DNA from: Promethearchaeota archaeon
GTDB lineage: Archaea > Asgardarchaeota > Lokiarchaeia > Sigyniarchaeales > SOKP01
Direction: 5' to 3'
DNA length: 37,464 nt
Assembly (NCBI GenBank): GCA_008080765.1
Contig: SHMU01000013.1
Span: 1 to 37,464 of the forward strand
Shown one piece after another: positions 7,979 through 15,595 of the stretch. Positions within the stretch are counted from its first letter, which is position 1, and each line of letters begins with the position of its first letter. Both the position numbers and the translations under genes were made by a program. The notes under the pieces are model-generated. The model did not search any database. It saw only the letters and a list, made by a program, of their open reading frames with translations, and was not told the DNA's origin.

Positions 7979-9406
7979 ATGAAAAAAAAGAGTATTTTAA
8001 TAATCTCTGTCTTGCTTTTGGGAATTGTTTTTCCAACAGCATTTCTTACAATACAACCCAGAAATCAAAACAACCCAATAATTCCTTTAGACAATGATAA
8101 CGAATTCATTAAAAGCTCAGCATCTATTCCAGAAGGATATTCAGAGGAAATTAATATGGATGGAGTCTATGTTTATAATATTTCAGGATTTGGGGATACA
8201 TGGAATTGGTACAACTATGATGATAACAGATCTGATAATTATGATATCTGGCAAAAGTGGGCTACAGGCTTAGGAGGACAAGTATTCGTGAATTTTACAG
8301 GTTTTTTCAACCGACATGTAAATGATACACCATGGAGCCCTCCACGATTTCCAGATGAAAATATGCCTTACATGAATATAATTATTACAAAGCCGGGAGG
8401 ATTACCAAATGTAACTCGAAATAACTGCTCTAACAGTGAAATTGCTAATAATATGAATATAAATTTCTTTGATTTTGATTCGGGAATTTTAATCCCTTCT
8501 GAAAATCTGAGTCAAGTTAAGCAATGGGCAAATGATACTGCCACCATCTACAATTTAGACTTTAAAATTGAGGAGAGCTATCACTTCATCAAATTTAATT
8601 TTGCAAACATCTATCAAACAACTGAACTTATCTATAATCGATTAAATGGGTTATTAGTTTACATTAATACTACAGCAGATTTTGGTTCTATTTATCATCT
8701 AGAGATGACTCTGACGAATTTTACTCTCGAATTTAAGGAATTTGAAGAAGAGTACTGCTATACAGTAAGTGAATACGGACATGGAAAACAATTAGCTACA
8801 TTATGGGAAGATTTGGGCTTTAATTATGTTGATACATGGACAACCAATCAAAATGGAACAATTAAAGTGAACTTTACGGGATTTTATAATAAAGATCCCT
8901 CTGATACTGTATATGGGGATGTATTTGATAATAGCTTAACACGGGCGTGGTTAGATATTGAGGTATATTTTCTTGGATTTATGGGACCTATTCAGATAAT
9001 GAGCTTAACAAATCGTTCAAATAGGGAAGCCGCGATTGCCATGACTCTCGGTTTTTGGAACTTTCAAAGTGGCTTTTTATTACCCCAAATTGATAATATA
9101 ACTGATTTGAAAAATAAAGCAAATGGCACAGTACCTCCCTCAGATTTATTAACAATAGAAGAGACAGAATTGACAATTAAATTTGATTATGTTCAAGCAT
9201 CGGGATTTCAAACAACTGATCTCATATATGAAAAAAGGACAGGATTGCTCTTAAGAGCAGATACAGAATGTGGCGATTATCAAATTACGATGAAGCTTGA
9301 TGGATTTTCATATGAAGAACCTCCAGAATCACCTCCTAGCCCTCCGAATAATAATTTCCTCGAATTATTAATTAAGCTTCTCATATACTTATATCTTATG
9401 ATATAA
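7979..9406 (+). CDS. Secreted surface protein with two repeated domains
   Basis: A Sec-type signal peptide (KKKSILIISVLLLGIVFPTAFL) starts this 475-residue protein. Two related domains of about 190 residues follow (roughly 55-265 and 266-450). Both carry a VNFTGF motif, an N/D-x-x-x-FW/FF-DFxSG-LLP segment, and a TTxLIYxxxxGLL motif, so they arose by duplication. The chain is rich in N-x-S/T sites, fitting a glycosylated archaeal surface protein. A proline-rich linker and a short hydrophobic C-terminus (FLELLIKLLIYLYLMI) may anchor it in the membrane. No function is recognised. Confidence 0.75.
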   Translation: MKKKSILIISVLLLGIVFPTAFLTIQPRNQNNPIIPLDNDNEFIKSSASIPEGYSEEINMDGVYVYNISGFGDTWNWYNYDDNRSDNYDIWQKWATGLGGQVFVNFTGFFNRHVNDTPWSPPRFPDENMPYMNIIITKPGGLPNVTRNNCSNSEIANNMNINFFDFDSGILIPSENLSQVKQWANDTATIYNLDFKIEESYHFIKFNFANIYQTTELIYNRLNGLLVYINTTADFGSIYHLEMTLTNFTLEFKEFEEEYCYTVSEYGHGKQLATLWEDLGFNYVDTWTTNQNGTIKVNFTGFYNKDPSDTVYGDVFDNSLTRAWLDIEVYFLGFMGPIQIMSLTNRSNREAAIAMTLGFWNFQSGFLLPQIDNITDLKNKANGTVPPSDLLTIEETELTIKFDYVQASGFQTTDLIYEKRTGLLLRADTECGDYQITMKLDGFSYEEPPESPPSPPNNNFLELLIKLLIYLYLMI

Positions 9407-9444
9407 TCTAAGAAAATTCTTATAATATTTTTTTTTTTAATAAA

Positions 9445-9903
9445 ATGAATAAAATGGATAAAAAACATATTAAATATCTGGTAATTGCTATTATAGGAAT
9501 TATAAGTTTTGGTTCCTTATTATATGTTAATTATTATGTGCTACCCTATTTGGAACCACCTAAAACAGAAGAATCGGATAACTTTTGGCTTCTCTATATT
9601 AATGGTATCCCTCAACAGAATGTGAGCAATATTACAATGATTATTGATTATTCGGAGCTCAGACCAACTGAAATTCATCAAAATTTTACTCTTAAAAATG
9701 GATTCACCACTGCATATTATGCATTAATTAAATTCTGTATGGTAGATATAAGATGGTATGGACCACAAGCATATGTTAGAAAGATCAATGGTATTGGAGA
9801 GGGATGGACATATAAAGTAAATGGGATATCCCCTTTTGCAGCATGTAATTTCTATAATTTAAACAATTTTGATGTGATACAATGGATATATGTTGGTATG
9901 TAA
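9445..9903 (+). CDS. Membrane-anchored protein with a DUF4430-like C-terminal domain
   Basis: The protein has 152 residues with one N-terminal membrane helix (about residues 9-30: YLVIAIIGIISFGSLLYVNYYVL). The outer part ends with GWTYKVNG...AACNFYNLNNFDVIQWIYVG. This matches the W-x-Y-x-VNG ... Y-x-L ... GD-x-I-x-W pattern of DUF4430 domains, which resemble the beta-grasp-like part of transcobalamin-type surface proteins. The start could be ATG 9445 or ATG 9454. It lies 38 bases after the repeat-domain surface protein and may share its transcript. Ligand unknown. Confidence 0.6.
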   Translation: MNKMDKKHIKYLVIAIIGIISFGSLLYVNYYVLPYLEPPKTEESDNFWLLYINGIPQQNVSNITMIIDYSELRPTEIHQNFTLKNGFTTAYYALIKFCMVDIRWYGPQAYVRKINGIGEGWTYKVNGISPFAACNFYNLNNFDVIQWIYVGM

Positions 9904-9960
9904 ACAGTAGATGTTATGGTTTAAATGATGAAAAACCTTTTAAAAAAGAACTCTCTCATT

Positions 9961-10377
9961 TTAAGTCTGAATTTTGCTTAATAGAGGTTCCATAACTTTA
10001 AACGCTTTACGGATCTTATGGAAATAGTAGCCTAACTTATATGCTTTTTTACAATTTGTAAAGAGCATGAAATCATTTTCTTTTGAACCAACTACGATTA
10101 TTGTGTATCCATCTTCACCGCGAATTACAATGTCTCGTAATTCACCTTGTTCTAAGCCCTCACTTATTTTTTCCCCTAATGAGATTAAGGTAGCAGGACT
10201 TGCACTATAGATATCTGCTGTAAGATCAGCAGTTTCAGAACTAGCAACACGTAAGCCTGTTTTAGAAACAATTGCAGTGCCCTCTAAATCGGTGGAGCTT
10301 TCCAACCACTCTAAATTCCTCATTAATTCCGAGAGTACATCTTTATCAATATTTTTTAATTCCGAAAAACTACTCAT
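9961..10377 (-). CDS. Roadblock/LC7 domain protein
   Basis: This 138-residue protein is a single Roadblock/LC7 domain. The pattern LEWLESSTDLEGTAIVSKTGLRVAS, followed by a helix with LGEKISEGLEQGELRDIVIRGEDGYTIIVVG, is typical. Roadblock proteins form dimers that act as platforms or regulators for small GTPases and are expanded in Asgard archaea. It lies 78 bases downstream of selB on the same strand and could be in the same transcript, but no functional link to Sec is known. Its GTPase partner is not in the window. Confidence 0.85.
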   Translation of the reverse strand: MSSFSELKNIDKDVLSELMRNLEWLESSTDLEGTAIVSKTGLRVASSETADLTADIYSASPATLISLGEKISEGLEQGELRDIVIRGEDGYTIIVVGSKENDFMLFTNCKKAYKLGYYFHKIRKAFKVMEPLLSKIQT

Positions 10378-10455
10378 AATCTCACTATTCGCTATATTTC
10401 GCTTAGTTATTATAATTATAGATTTTTCTAATTTAAATATTATTTTAATAGGATG

Positions 10456-11865
10456 TTATATGTGAAAACTCCTCAGCTCCTTGAGAAAAACCTCTTCATT
10501 TTTGTGTATTTCAAGATTCTTATCTTCAACGCCTACAATTACCGCTCCTTTGGTTCCAAAGGTATCAATGACCTCTGTAAAGGGAATCACCAACTCTCTT
10601 CCTACTATTTTTCTCGCACCTTCCAAGCTTTGAGCAAGCCCCGTACAAATTATGCCTTGAGGATGAGTAGGATTTTCAATTTTACCTTTTTTAATTTTAT
10701 ACTTATAAAAGAGTGGGGTGCTGTCATGGGTTTTCAGACGTGTGGCAGAACCCAAAATTCGAAGAGTGGTGGGAGGAAGATCTAAGCGACTTAAAAGCAT
10801 TATATCTCGCTGCTTCCTAATGAATGTTTTTTCATCCAAAACCAGCACTGCCTTAAATTCGGTTTGATGCGATTTAATTGTTGTTTTTAATTTTTTACCC
10901 TTGAATTCTTCAAAGGGATATATTTTCCCTACTTTAGTGTCCATTCCGATGGTGATATTGACTTGCATTCCAAAAGTTGTTTTGTGTTTAAAGAATTCCG
11001 TTTTATTCCCTTTGATCTCAAATATACTGCTTAATTTGAACGCAGATATATTATCAGTAGCATAACATCCCCTAAAAATATTTTTTACCTCAATATTTTT
11101 CAAATTAACTCCTACTCGATTTCCAGCTTTTGCGGAGTTAACATTTTGACGAAAAATTTGAATATTTTTCACTTTTGCTTTCGAATTAATTGGTATAATC
11201 GTAAGTTCTTGTCCTGTTTTTAGCTCTCCAGAAACCAAAGTCCCGGTAATGACACCCCCTCTTCCCTTTATTGTAAAATGATGATCTATGGGAATTATCA
11301 CATCCCCATCATAATTCCGACTAATGTCTAATGATTTGATTATCCTTAATAACCCTTCTTTTAATTCCTCAAATCCCCTACCTTTCTTGGCAGAAACCGG
11401 ATAGATGGGAACATCAAAACCAAACCTCGTTGTTTCAAAGAATTTTCTTGTTTTTTCAATCTGAGTGGAGATATCTCCTTCAAATAAATCCATTTTATTT
11501 AATACTACGATTAAATCAGTTACTCCTAAAGATTCCATCATGATTAAGTGTTCACCCGTTTGAATTTGCGGTCCCTTATTAATATCAATCACAATTAGAG
11601 ACAGATCAATGATTTCTAACGAAGAAGCACTAATTTTAATTAAGTCCGCATGTCCTGGGGCATCCACTAAAGTTATTAAATAATTTTCTAACATAAAGCT
11701 GGTAAAACCCAAGTCTATAGTAATACCTCTTTCCTTACTCTGAGGATGACCATCAATTCCTGCCGTTGAGATTATCTCAGAGAGAACCTCCGCCACAGCC
11801 GTCTTTCCCGAGTCAATGTGTCCTAATAATCCAATATTAATGGGTGTTTTCTCTTGGATATTCAT
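10456..11865 (-). CDS. selB: Selenocysteine-specific elongation factor SelB (eEFSec-like)
   Basis: This is the GTPase that delivers Sec-tRNA(Sec) to UGA codons. G-motifs are GHIDSGKT at residues 15-22, DAPGH at 68-72 and NKMD at 123-126. The switch-I segment STAGIDGHPQSKERGITIDLGF (33-54) is the signature separating SelB/eEFSec from EF1A and eIF2-gamma. Length is 469 residues: three EF-Tu-like domains plus a short C-terminal extension, as in archaeal SelB. tRNA-Sec and SepSecS lie 3-5 kb away. Its start codon falls within the first unit of a 17-base tandem repeat. Confidence 0.93.
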   Translation of the reverse strand: MNIQEKTPINIGLLGHIDSGKTAVAEVLSEIISTAGIDGHPQSKERGITIDLGFTSFMLENYLITLVDAPGHADLIKISASSLEIIDLSLIVIDINKGPQIQTGEHLIMMESLGVTDLIVVLNKMDLFEGDISTQIEKTRKFFETTRFGFDVPIYPVSAKKGRGFEELKEGLLRIIKSLDISRNYDGDVIIPIDHHFTIKGRGGVITGTLVSGELKTGQELTIIPINSKAKVKNIQIFRQNVNSAKAGNRVGVNLKNIEVKNIFRGCYATDNISAFKLSSIFEIKGNKTEFFKHKTTFGMQVNITIGMDTKVGKIYPFEEFKGKKLKTTIKSHQTEFKAVLVLDEKTFIRKQRDIMLLSRLDLPPTTLRILGSATRLKTHDSTPLFYKYKIKKGKIENPTHPQGIICTGLAQSLEGARKIVGRELVIPFTEVIDTFGTKGAVIVGVEDKNLEIHKNEEVFLKELRSFHI

Positions 11866-11937
11866 TTTTATGTAGAATTCATTTTTATGTAGAATTCATT
11901 TTTATGTAGAATTCATTTTTATGTAGAATTCATTTTA
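11860..11937 (-). repeat. 17-base tandem repeat in the selB leader, with micro-ORFs
   Basis: Four complete copies of a 17-base unit (ATTCATTTTTATGTAGA on the plus strand) and a partial fifth run through the selB start. On the coding (minus) strand each unit supplies an ATG. The upstream ones read Met-Asn-Ser-Thr-stop, followed two bases later by the next ATG. The last ATG (11865) is selB itself. The other ATGs are at 11882, 11899, 11916 and 11933. Confidence 0.85.
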
Positions 11938-11943
11938 TATTAA
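11933..11943 (-). promoter_or_regulatory. TATA-like box for selB
   Basis: On the minus strand the sequence TTAATATAAAA lies at the far edge of the repeat. A transcription start 25-27 bases downstream would fall near 11912, inside the repeat. The leader would then contain about two or three of the micro-ORFs. This is a position-based inference. Confidence 0.35.
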
Positions 11944-12184
11944 CTTTTAAGAGTTTTTTGATCAAAAATAATGTTATCACTTACATCCCTCAAATTGTAT
12001 TTCTTATTAATAAATATAATCATGTTTTATGATAAAATGACTCTTAAAATGATTATCTATAGAAATAAATTTCTTTATTTCTCTTTAACTAAAAAATTGG
12101 GCTACACTAAATATAAATAAAATAATTTTAATTCTTTTAATAACATAATTAAATAAAAAATAAAGAATCAAAGGTAATTTGACG

Positions 12185-13078
12185 ATGTCAGAGAGAAACT
12201 TCTGCCCATATTGTGGAAATGCTATTCGTCCAAAGGATAAATACTGCATAATATGTGGTAAGCCCTTACTTTCAGATCTTCCAGGTAAAGCAAATAAGGA
12301 AGCAGAAAGTAAAGTGCAAGATGATATTAAAGAGGCAAAAGAGAAAACTAAACCTTTTACTTTAAAGAAAGAAAAGAAAGAGGAAGAAGTGCCAGAAGCA
12401 CCAGAAGATCTAGAACCCGAGGAAGAAGAGGAGAAAGAGGAAAAAGAGGAGCCGAAAAAGGAAAGAGAACCCAAACCGCTTCCCGAAGAAGTAAAATATC
12501 AAGTAGAACTTTATGCCGAATATTCTGATTTGCAATTCGAAAAAAAGAAATTGCTTGAAAAATTGGATGAAGTCTCCGAGATGATGAAGGAAGATCAATA
12601 TGAAACCGATTATGATTATAAAGAAAGTGTAAATATCAAACTAAAAGCCGTTAAAACTCTAATAGCAGAATTAAAATCCAGAGAGAATGATTTAAAAACA
12701 AAAATGGACGATGTATTTATCATTCAAGATCTTACCAATAAAATTGATGCCAAGGTCTATCAACTTAAAAACTTGACAAGAGAATATCGATTAAAGAAAG
12801 TAGATGAAAAGATCTTCACCAAATTAAAAAACCGTTATAAACGTGAAAAAGAAAAATTGGAAGAGGAACGAGATGATTTAAGAGCAAGCTTGGAGTTATG
12901 GCTTCATGATCTCGTAGCAGTAAAAAATGATTTAATCGGACAAATTCGCTTAAATAAAGGGCGCTATTCATCTAAGGAAATTGAAGAGGATGAATACAAA
13001 CAGACCGATGATGAACTCCAATATAAACTCAAAAAAGAAGATGCGAAGATTAAAACAGTTGAAAAACTAATTGGCTAA
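12185..13078 (+). CDS. Zinc-ribbon protein with acidic linker and coiled coil
   Basis: An N-terminal zinc ribbon with cysteines at residues 7, 10, 21 and 24 (FCPYCGNAI...YCIICGKPL) is followed by a charged Glu/Lys/Pro-rich linker (about 40-100) and a long helical coiled coil (about 105-297). ATG 12185 is chosen; an in-frame TTG six bases upstream is a weaker option. Zinc-ribbon and coiled-coil combinations are common in Asgard genomes, but no specific function is recognised. It is divergent from selB across a 319-base spacer that holds the selB repeat and otherwise only AT-rich sequence. Confidence 0.75.
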   Translation: MSERNFCPYCGNAIRPKDKYCIICGKPLLSDLPGKANKEAESKVQDDIKEAKEKTKPFTLKKEKKEEEVPEAPEDLEPEEEEEKEEKEEPKKEREPKPLPEEVKYQVELYAEYSDLQFEKKKLLEKLDEVSEMMKEDQYETDYDYKESVNIKLKAVKTLIAELKSRENDLKTKMDDVFIIQDLTNKIDAKVYQLKNLTREYRLKKVDEKIFTKLKNRYKREKEKLEEERDDLRASLELWLHDLVAVKNDLIGQIRLNKGRYSSKEIEEDEYKQTDDELQYKLKKEDAKIKTVEKLIG

Positions 13079-13250
13079 TATTTTTCATTTATTTCTTAAT
13101 TTGTAGACTGATTTTTATCTAAAAAATAATTCAAGAAATCCTTATCACTTAAGAATTCAAACATCAATCTAAATTTAAGTTTAATTTCATCCCACTTAAA
13201 AGGTCTATTTCATAATGTTTAATTTGAAACAAAAATAATTAAAATCAACA

Positions 13251-13418
13251 ATGAGAAAGAAGATCATTAGTATAATTATATTGCTTATTGCATTGGCATT
13301 TTTTACGTATGGGTTAGTTTTTGCCCAATATAGCTTAATTAATGGATTTTATTCTCAGATGATCGGAGCAGTTCCCGATGTTACTTTAGAAGAAATTCTA
13401 AATTCGTTAAATTTTTGA
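13251..13418 (+). CDS. Small membrane or secreted protein, 55 residues
   Basis: An ATG at 13251 opens a 55-residue frame with a basic start (RKK) and a hydrophobic segment (IISIIILLIALAFFTYGLVFA) ending in an alanine-rich site that could be a signal-peptidase site. A short polar tail follows, so it may be a small exported or single-pass membrane protein. There is no clear ribosome-binding site. It ends in TGA; reading that codon as Sec would add only three residues, so an ordinary stop is more likely. Function unknown. Confidence 0.5.
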   Translation: MRKKIISIIILLIALAFFTYGLVFAQYSLINGFYSQMIGAVPDVTLEEILNSLNF

Positions 13419-13426
13419 ATTAAACA

Positions 13427-13741
13427 TTAAAAACGATCCCGACCGCCCTGTCTACTATCCTGCAGAAACCCTTTTTTGAGATTGTATTTATCATCCTCTT
13501 TTTTTACCTTTTTGGCAGCATTATAATGCTTTTTGCATAGAAAAATCTTTTTTTTGCGATTTTCTACATAGTCTAACTCAGCTAGTCGAAGATATCCTTC
13601 CCATTTCTCTTCCGAAAGACTTCGCACAGCCTCTCTCTCGCATTCCTTTACAGAACATGCTTTTTTCTTGCCACCCGCTGTTTTTAAATACTCCTTTTCT
13701 TGTAAGTCCTTGGGCAATTTCAACTGATTTTCACCTATCAA
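13427..13741 (-). CDS. Small basic protein with a putative zinc site
   Basis: This 104-residue, lysine-rich protein has Cys29, Cys34, Cys69 and His72 (ACSVKEC ... LCKKH), a pattern that could bind one zinc ion. The region RSLSEEKWEGYLRLAEL between them looks helical. The C-terminus (QDSRQGGRDRF) is basic and likely flexible. The composition would suit an RNA- or ribosome-associated protein, but that is only a guess and no family is recognised. Its 3' end lies nine bases from the end of the small membrane protein gene on the other strand. Confidence 0.6.
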   Translation of the reverse strand: MIGENQLKLPKDLQEKEYLKTAGGKKKACSVKECEREAVRSLSEEKWEGYLRLAELDYVENRKKKIFLCKKHYNAAKKVKKEDDKYNLKKGFLQDSRQGGRDRF

Positions 13742-13848
13742 TTGATAAATTAATTTTAATCTGCTAAAAATTTTATTAAATTAAATATTTTGATTAGTAA
13801 CTGTTGAAATTAAAGATGATTCTAAAAATTATCTGATTTTCCTCTCTT

Positions 13849-14553
13849 ATGAATTTGATCTATGACGAAGAACTTATTCGAGCGAAATTATATGATTTTC
13901 ACTCTTCTCTAAGAGTGAACTTATCTGATGAGTTTTTCACCGTTTCTGCGGTGTTATTTTCGATAATCCCCTATGAAGATAGATCATATGATCTTGTGCT
14001 AATTCAGAGGACAAATAGAGGTAGGAATCATAGAGGCGAGATGTCTTTCCCAGGAGGAAGATTTGAAAAAAATGTGGATAGAAGTGTAATTGACACAGCT
14101 TTGCGTGAAACGGAAGAGGAAATAGGTGTTTCAAGGAATGAAATTGAATTGCTGGGATGCATGAATGATTTTCCAACTATGACAAAATACATTATAACCC
14201 CTATAGTAGGAAAAATTGATGCTCATAGCATCTTAGTAAAGGAAGAAAAGGAAGTAAAAGAAATCGTGAAAATTCCTATCAACTTTTTTGTAAATAAACG
14301 TAATTTTAAAGAGCAAGCTTTTAAAGTTGAAAATGAAAAATTTCCAATTTTTTACTTCAATTATTATGATGATCATACCAAGAATAAATATCTTATATGG
14401 GGCGCTACTGCTTACATGATTGTGTCATTTATAGAGCGTATATATGATTATAACATGTCAAAACTAGAACTGGAACGCTTCAGCGTTGAAAAGATACGCT
14501 CAATTAAAGAATACATTAAATATAGAAAAAATATTACTCAAAACATTAAATAA
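13849..14553 (+). CDS. Nudix hydrolase, CoA pyrophosphatase-like (first of a pair)
   Basis: The Nudix box is seen as GGRFEKNVDRSVIDTALRETEEEIGV at about residues 68-93, with the G-x5-E-x7-R-E-x2-E-E-x-G order intact. Just before it, LVLIQRTNRGRNHRGEMSFPGG matches the extra motif of the CoA diphosphatase (NUDT7/YeaB) group. The likely reaction is hydrolysis of CoA or a similar nucleoside diphosphate derivative, but the substrate is not proven. Length is 234 residues. Its TAA stop shares its last A with the ATG of the next gene. Confidence 0.82.
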   Translation: MNLIYDEELIRAKLYDFHSSLRVNLSDEFFTVSAVLFSIIPYEDRSYDLVLIQRTNRGRNHRGEMSFPGGRFEKNVDRSVIDTALRETEEEIGVSRNEIELLGCMNDFPTMTKYIITPIVGKIDAHSILVKEEKEVKEIVKIPINFFVNKRNFKEQAFKVENEKFPIFYFNYYDDHTKNKYLIWGATAYMIVSFIERIYDYNMSKLELERFSVEKIRSIKEYIKYRKNITQNIK

Positions 14554-15233
14554 TGGTACCAAGAAAGATACATTTTGATAAAGATTTCCTCTCAAAAAAA
14601 CTATACAGGTTTAACTCCCCTTCTCGTTTAAATTTAACCGATGAGGAGTTTACAAAAGGAGCAGTTACCTTTCTTATTCTTCCAAATAAAGATATGTCCC
14701 AACCTTATAACTTAGTTTTAATAAAAAGAACTAAGAGGGACGGGGACAAGCACTCCGGAGAGATGGCATTCCCCGGAGGAAAATTTGAAAACGGAATCGA
14801 TGCAAATCTAATCGATACTGCATTAAGAGAAACAGAAGAAGAATTAGGAATTCCCAGAAATAAAATCGAGATCTTGGGTGCGCTCAATGATCACGTGACA
14901 CCTACCTTTTTTATAATAAGTCCAATTGTCGCTTCTATTAAACCAGGGCAACCAATGGTAATGCAAAAAAGCGAAGTTAAAGAAATCGTGATAGTTCCTA
15001 TTACCTTTTTCTTAGATAAACGCAATTATATCGAAAGAATTTTAAATATAGACGGAAACCGAATTGCTGTCGGAAGATATGTATATCAATCGTCAGCGAA
15101 CAAGAAGTATGTGATCTTTGGGGCTACTTCCCATCTAATTGTACATTTTATTCAAAGGATCTATGGATTGAATTTTCTCAAATCGGGTTGCCGGAGGATC
15201 AGCTGTGAAGATGTAAAAAGAACATCTCACTAA
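14553..15233 (+). CDS. Nudix hydrolase, CoA pyrophosphatase-like (second of a pair)
   Basis: This is a clear paralogue of the preceding gene. It shares the start (F-S-K-LYRFNSPSRLNLTDEEF) and the CoA-diphosphatase-like motif (LVLIKRTKR...HSGEMAFPGG), and has an intact Nudix box (GGKFENGIDANLIDTALRETEEELGI). It starts at an ATG that overlaps the upstream stop by one base (TAATG), which points to translational coupling. Length is 226 residues. The two proteins may act as a heterodimer or on different substrates. tRNA-Sec follows about 90 bases downstream. Confidence 0.82.
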   Translation: MVPRKIHFDKDFLSKKLYRFNSPSRLNLTDEEFTKGAVTFLILPNKDMSQPYNLVLIKRTKRDGDKHSGEMAFPGGKFENGIDANLIDTALRETEEELGIPRNKIEILGALNDHVTPTFFIISPIVASIKPGQPMVMQKSEVKEIVIVPITFFLDKRNYIERILNIDGNRIAVGRYVYQSSANKKYVIFGATSHLIVHFIQRIYGLNFLKSGCRRISCEDVKRTSH

Positions 15234-15323
15234 TAATTATTTATAAGCAGAAATTTCATTAGAAATGATTAATTAATTGAATTGTTATTAGAATAATTAA
15301 CCCTGATAACATGATTTTTAAAA

Positions 15324-15446
15324 GGCCCTTGACGGTCGGATTTTGAAAGCATTTCGCTTTCTAAAGATATGTGGTCTCTGACGCTGGACTTCAAATCCAG
15401 TTATCCTGCGGAGGGATAGGGGTTCGATTCCCCTCGAGGGCCGCCA
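15324..15446 (+). tRNA. tRNA-Sec (anticodon UCA) with about 30 extra bases in the D-arm
   Basis: The acceptor is 9 bp (GGCCCTTGA with TCGAGGGCC, one G-U) and the T-stem 4 bp (GGGG/CCCC), giving the 9/4 fold of archaeal and eukaryotic tRNA-Sec. The anticodon arm is CTGGA-CTTCAAA-TCCAG with TCA at its centre. A long variable arm (TATCC/GGATA), discriminator G and encoded CCA follow. The D-stem is GTCGGA (15335-15340) with TCTGAC (15377-15382), and the expected loop TGGT is at 15372-15375. Between stem and loop lie 30-32 extra bases (about 15341-15371) containing a hairpin GAAAGC/GCTTTC: an intron or an expanded D-arm. Confidence 0.93.
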
Positions 15447-15595
15447 TAAAACCTCTTTCTGTATGAGAATAGTGGAGTGTGCATAAAATAATAATTTCTA
15501 TTATAAATAAAATTATTTGCTGTGGATTACTTTATATAGGTAATAATGATAAATTCTCACATTAGTGAATTACCATTTATTAATGAGTGCTTTTT

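Noticed and set aside
10453-10785. 110-codon ORF overlapping the 3' end of selB
   Set aside because: It is antisense to the conserved C-terminal part of SelB and lacks start signals.
12085-12474. Serine-rich ORF on the minus strand opposite the zinc-ribbon protein
   Set aside because: It mirrors the Glu/Lys-rich linker of the real gene; low-complexity shadow.
13251-13427. Possible selenoprotein by reading the TGA at 13416-13418 as Sec
   Set aside because: Read-through would add only Ile-Lys-His before the next stop, and no SECIS-like hairpin follows, so a normal stop is more likely.
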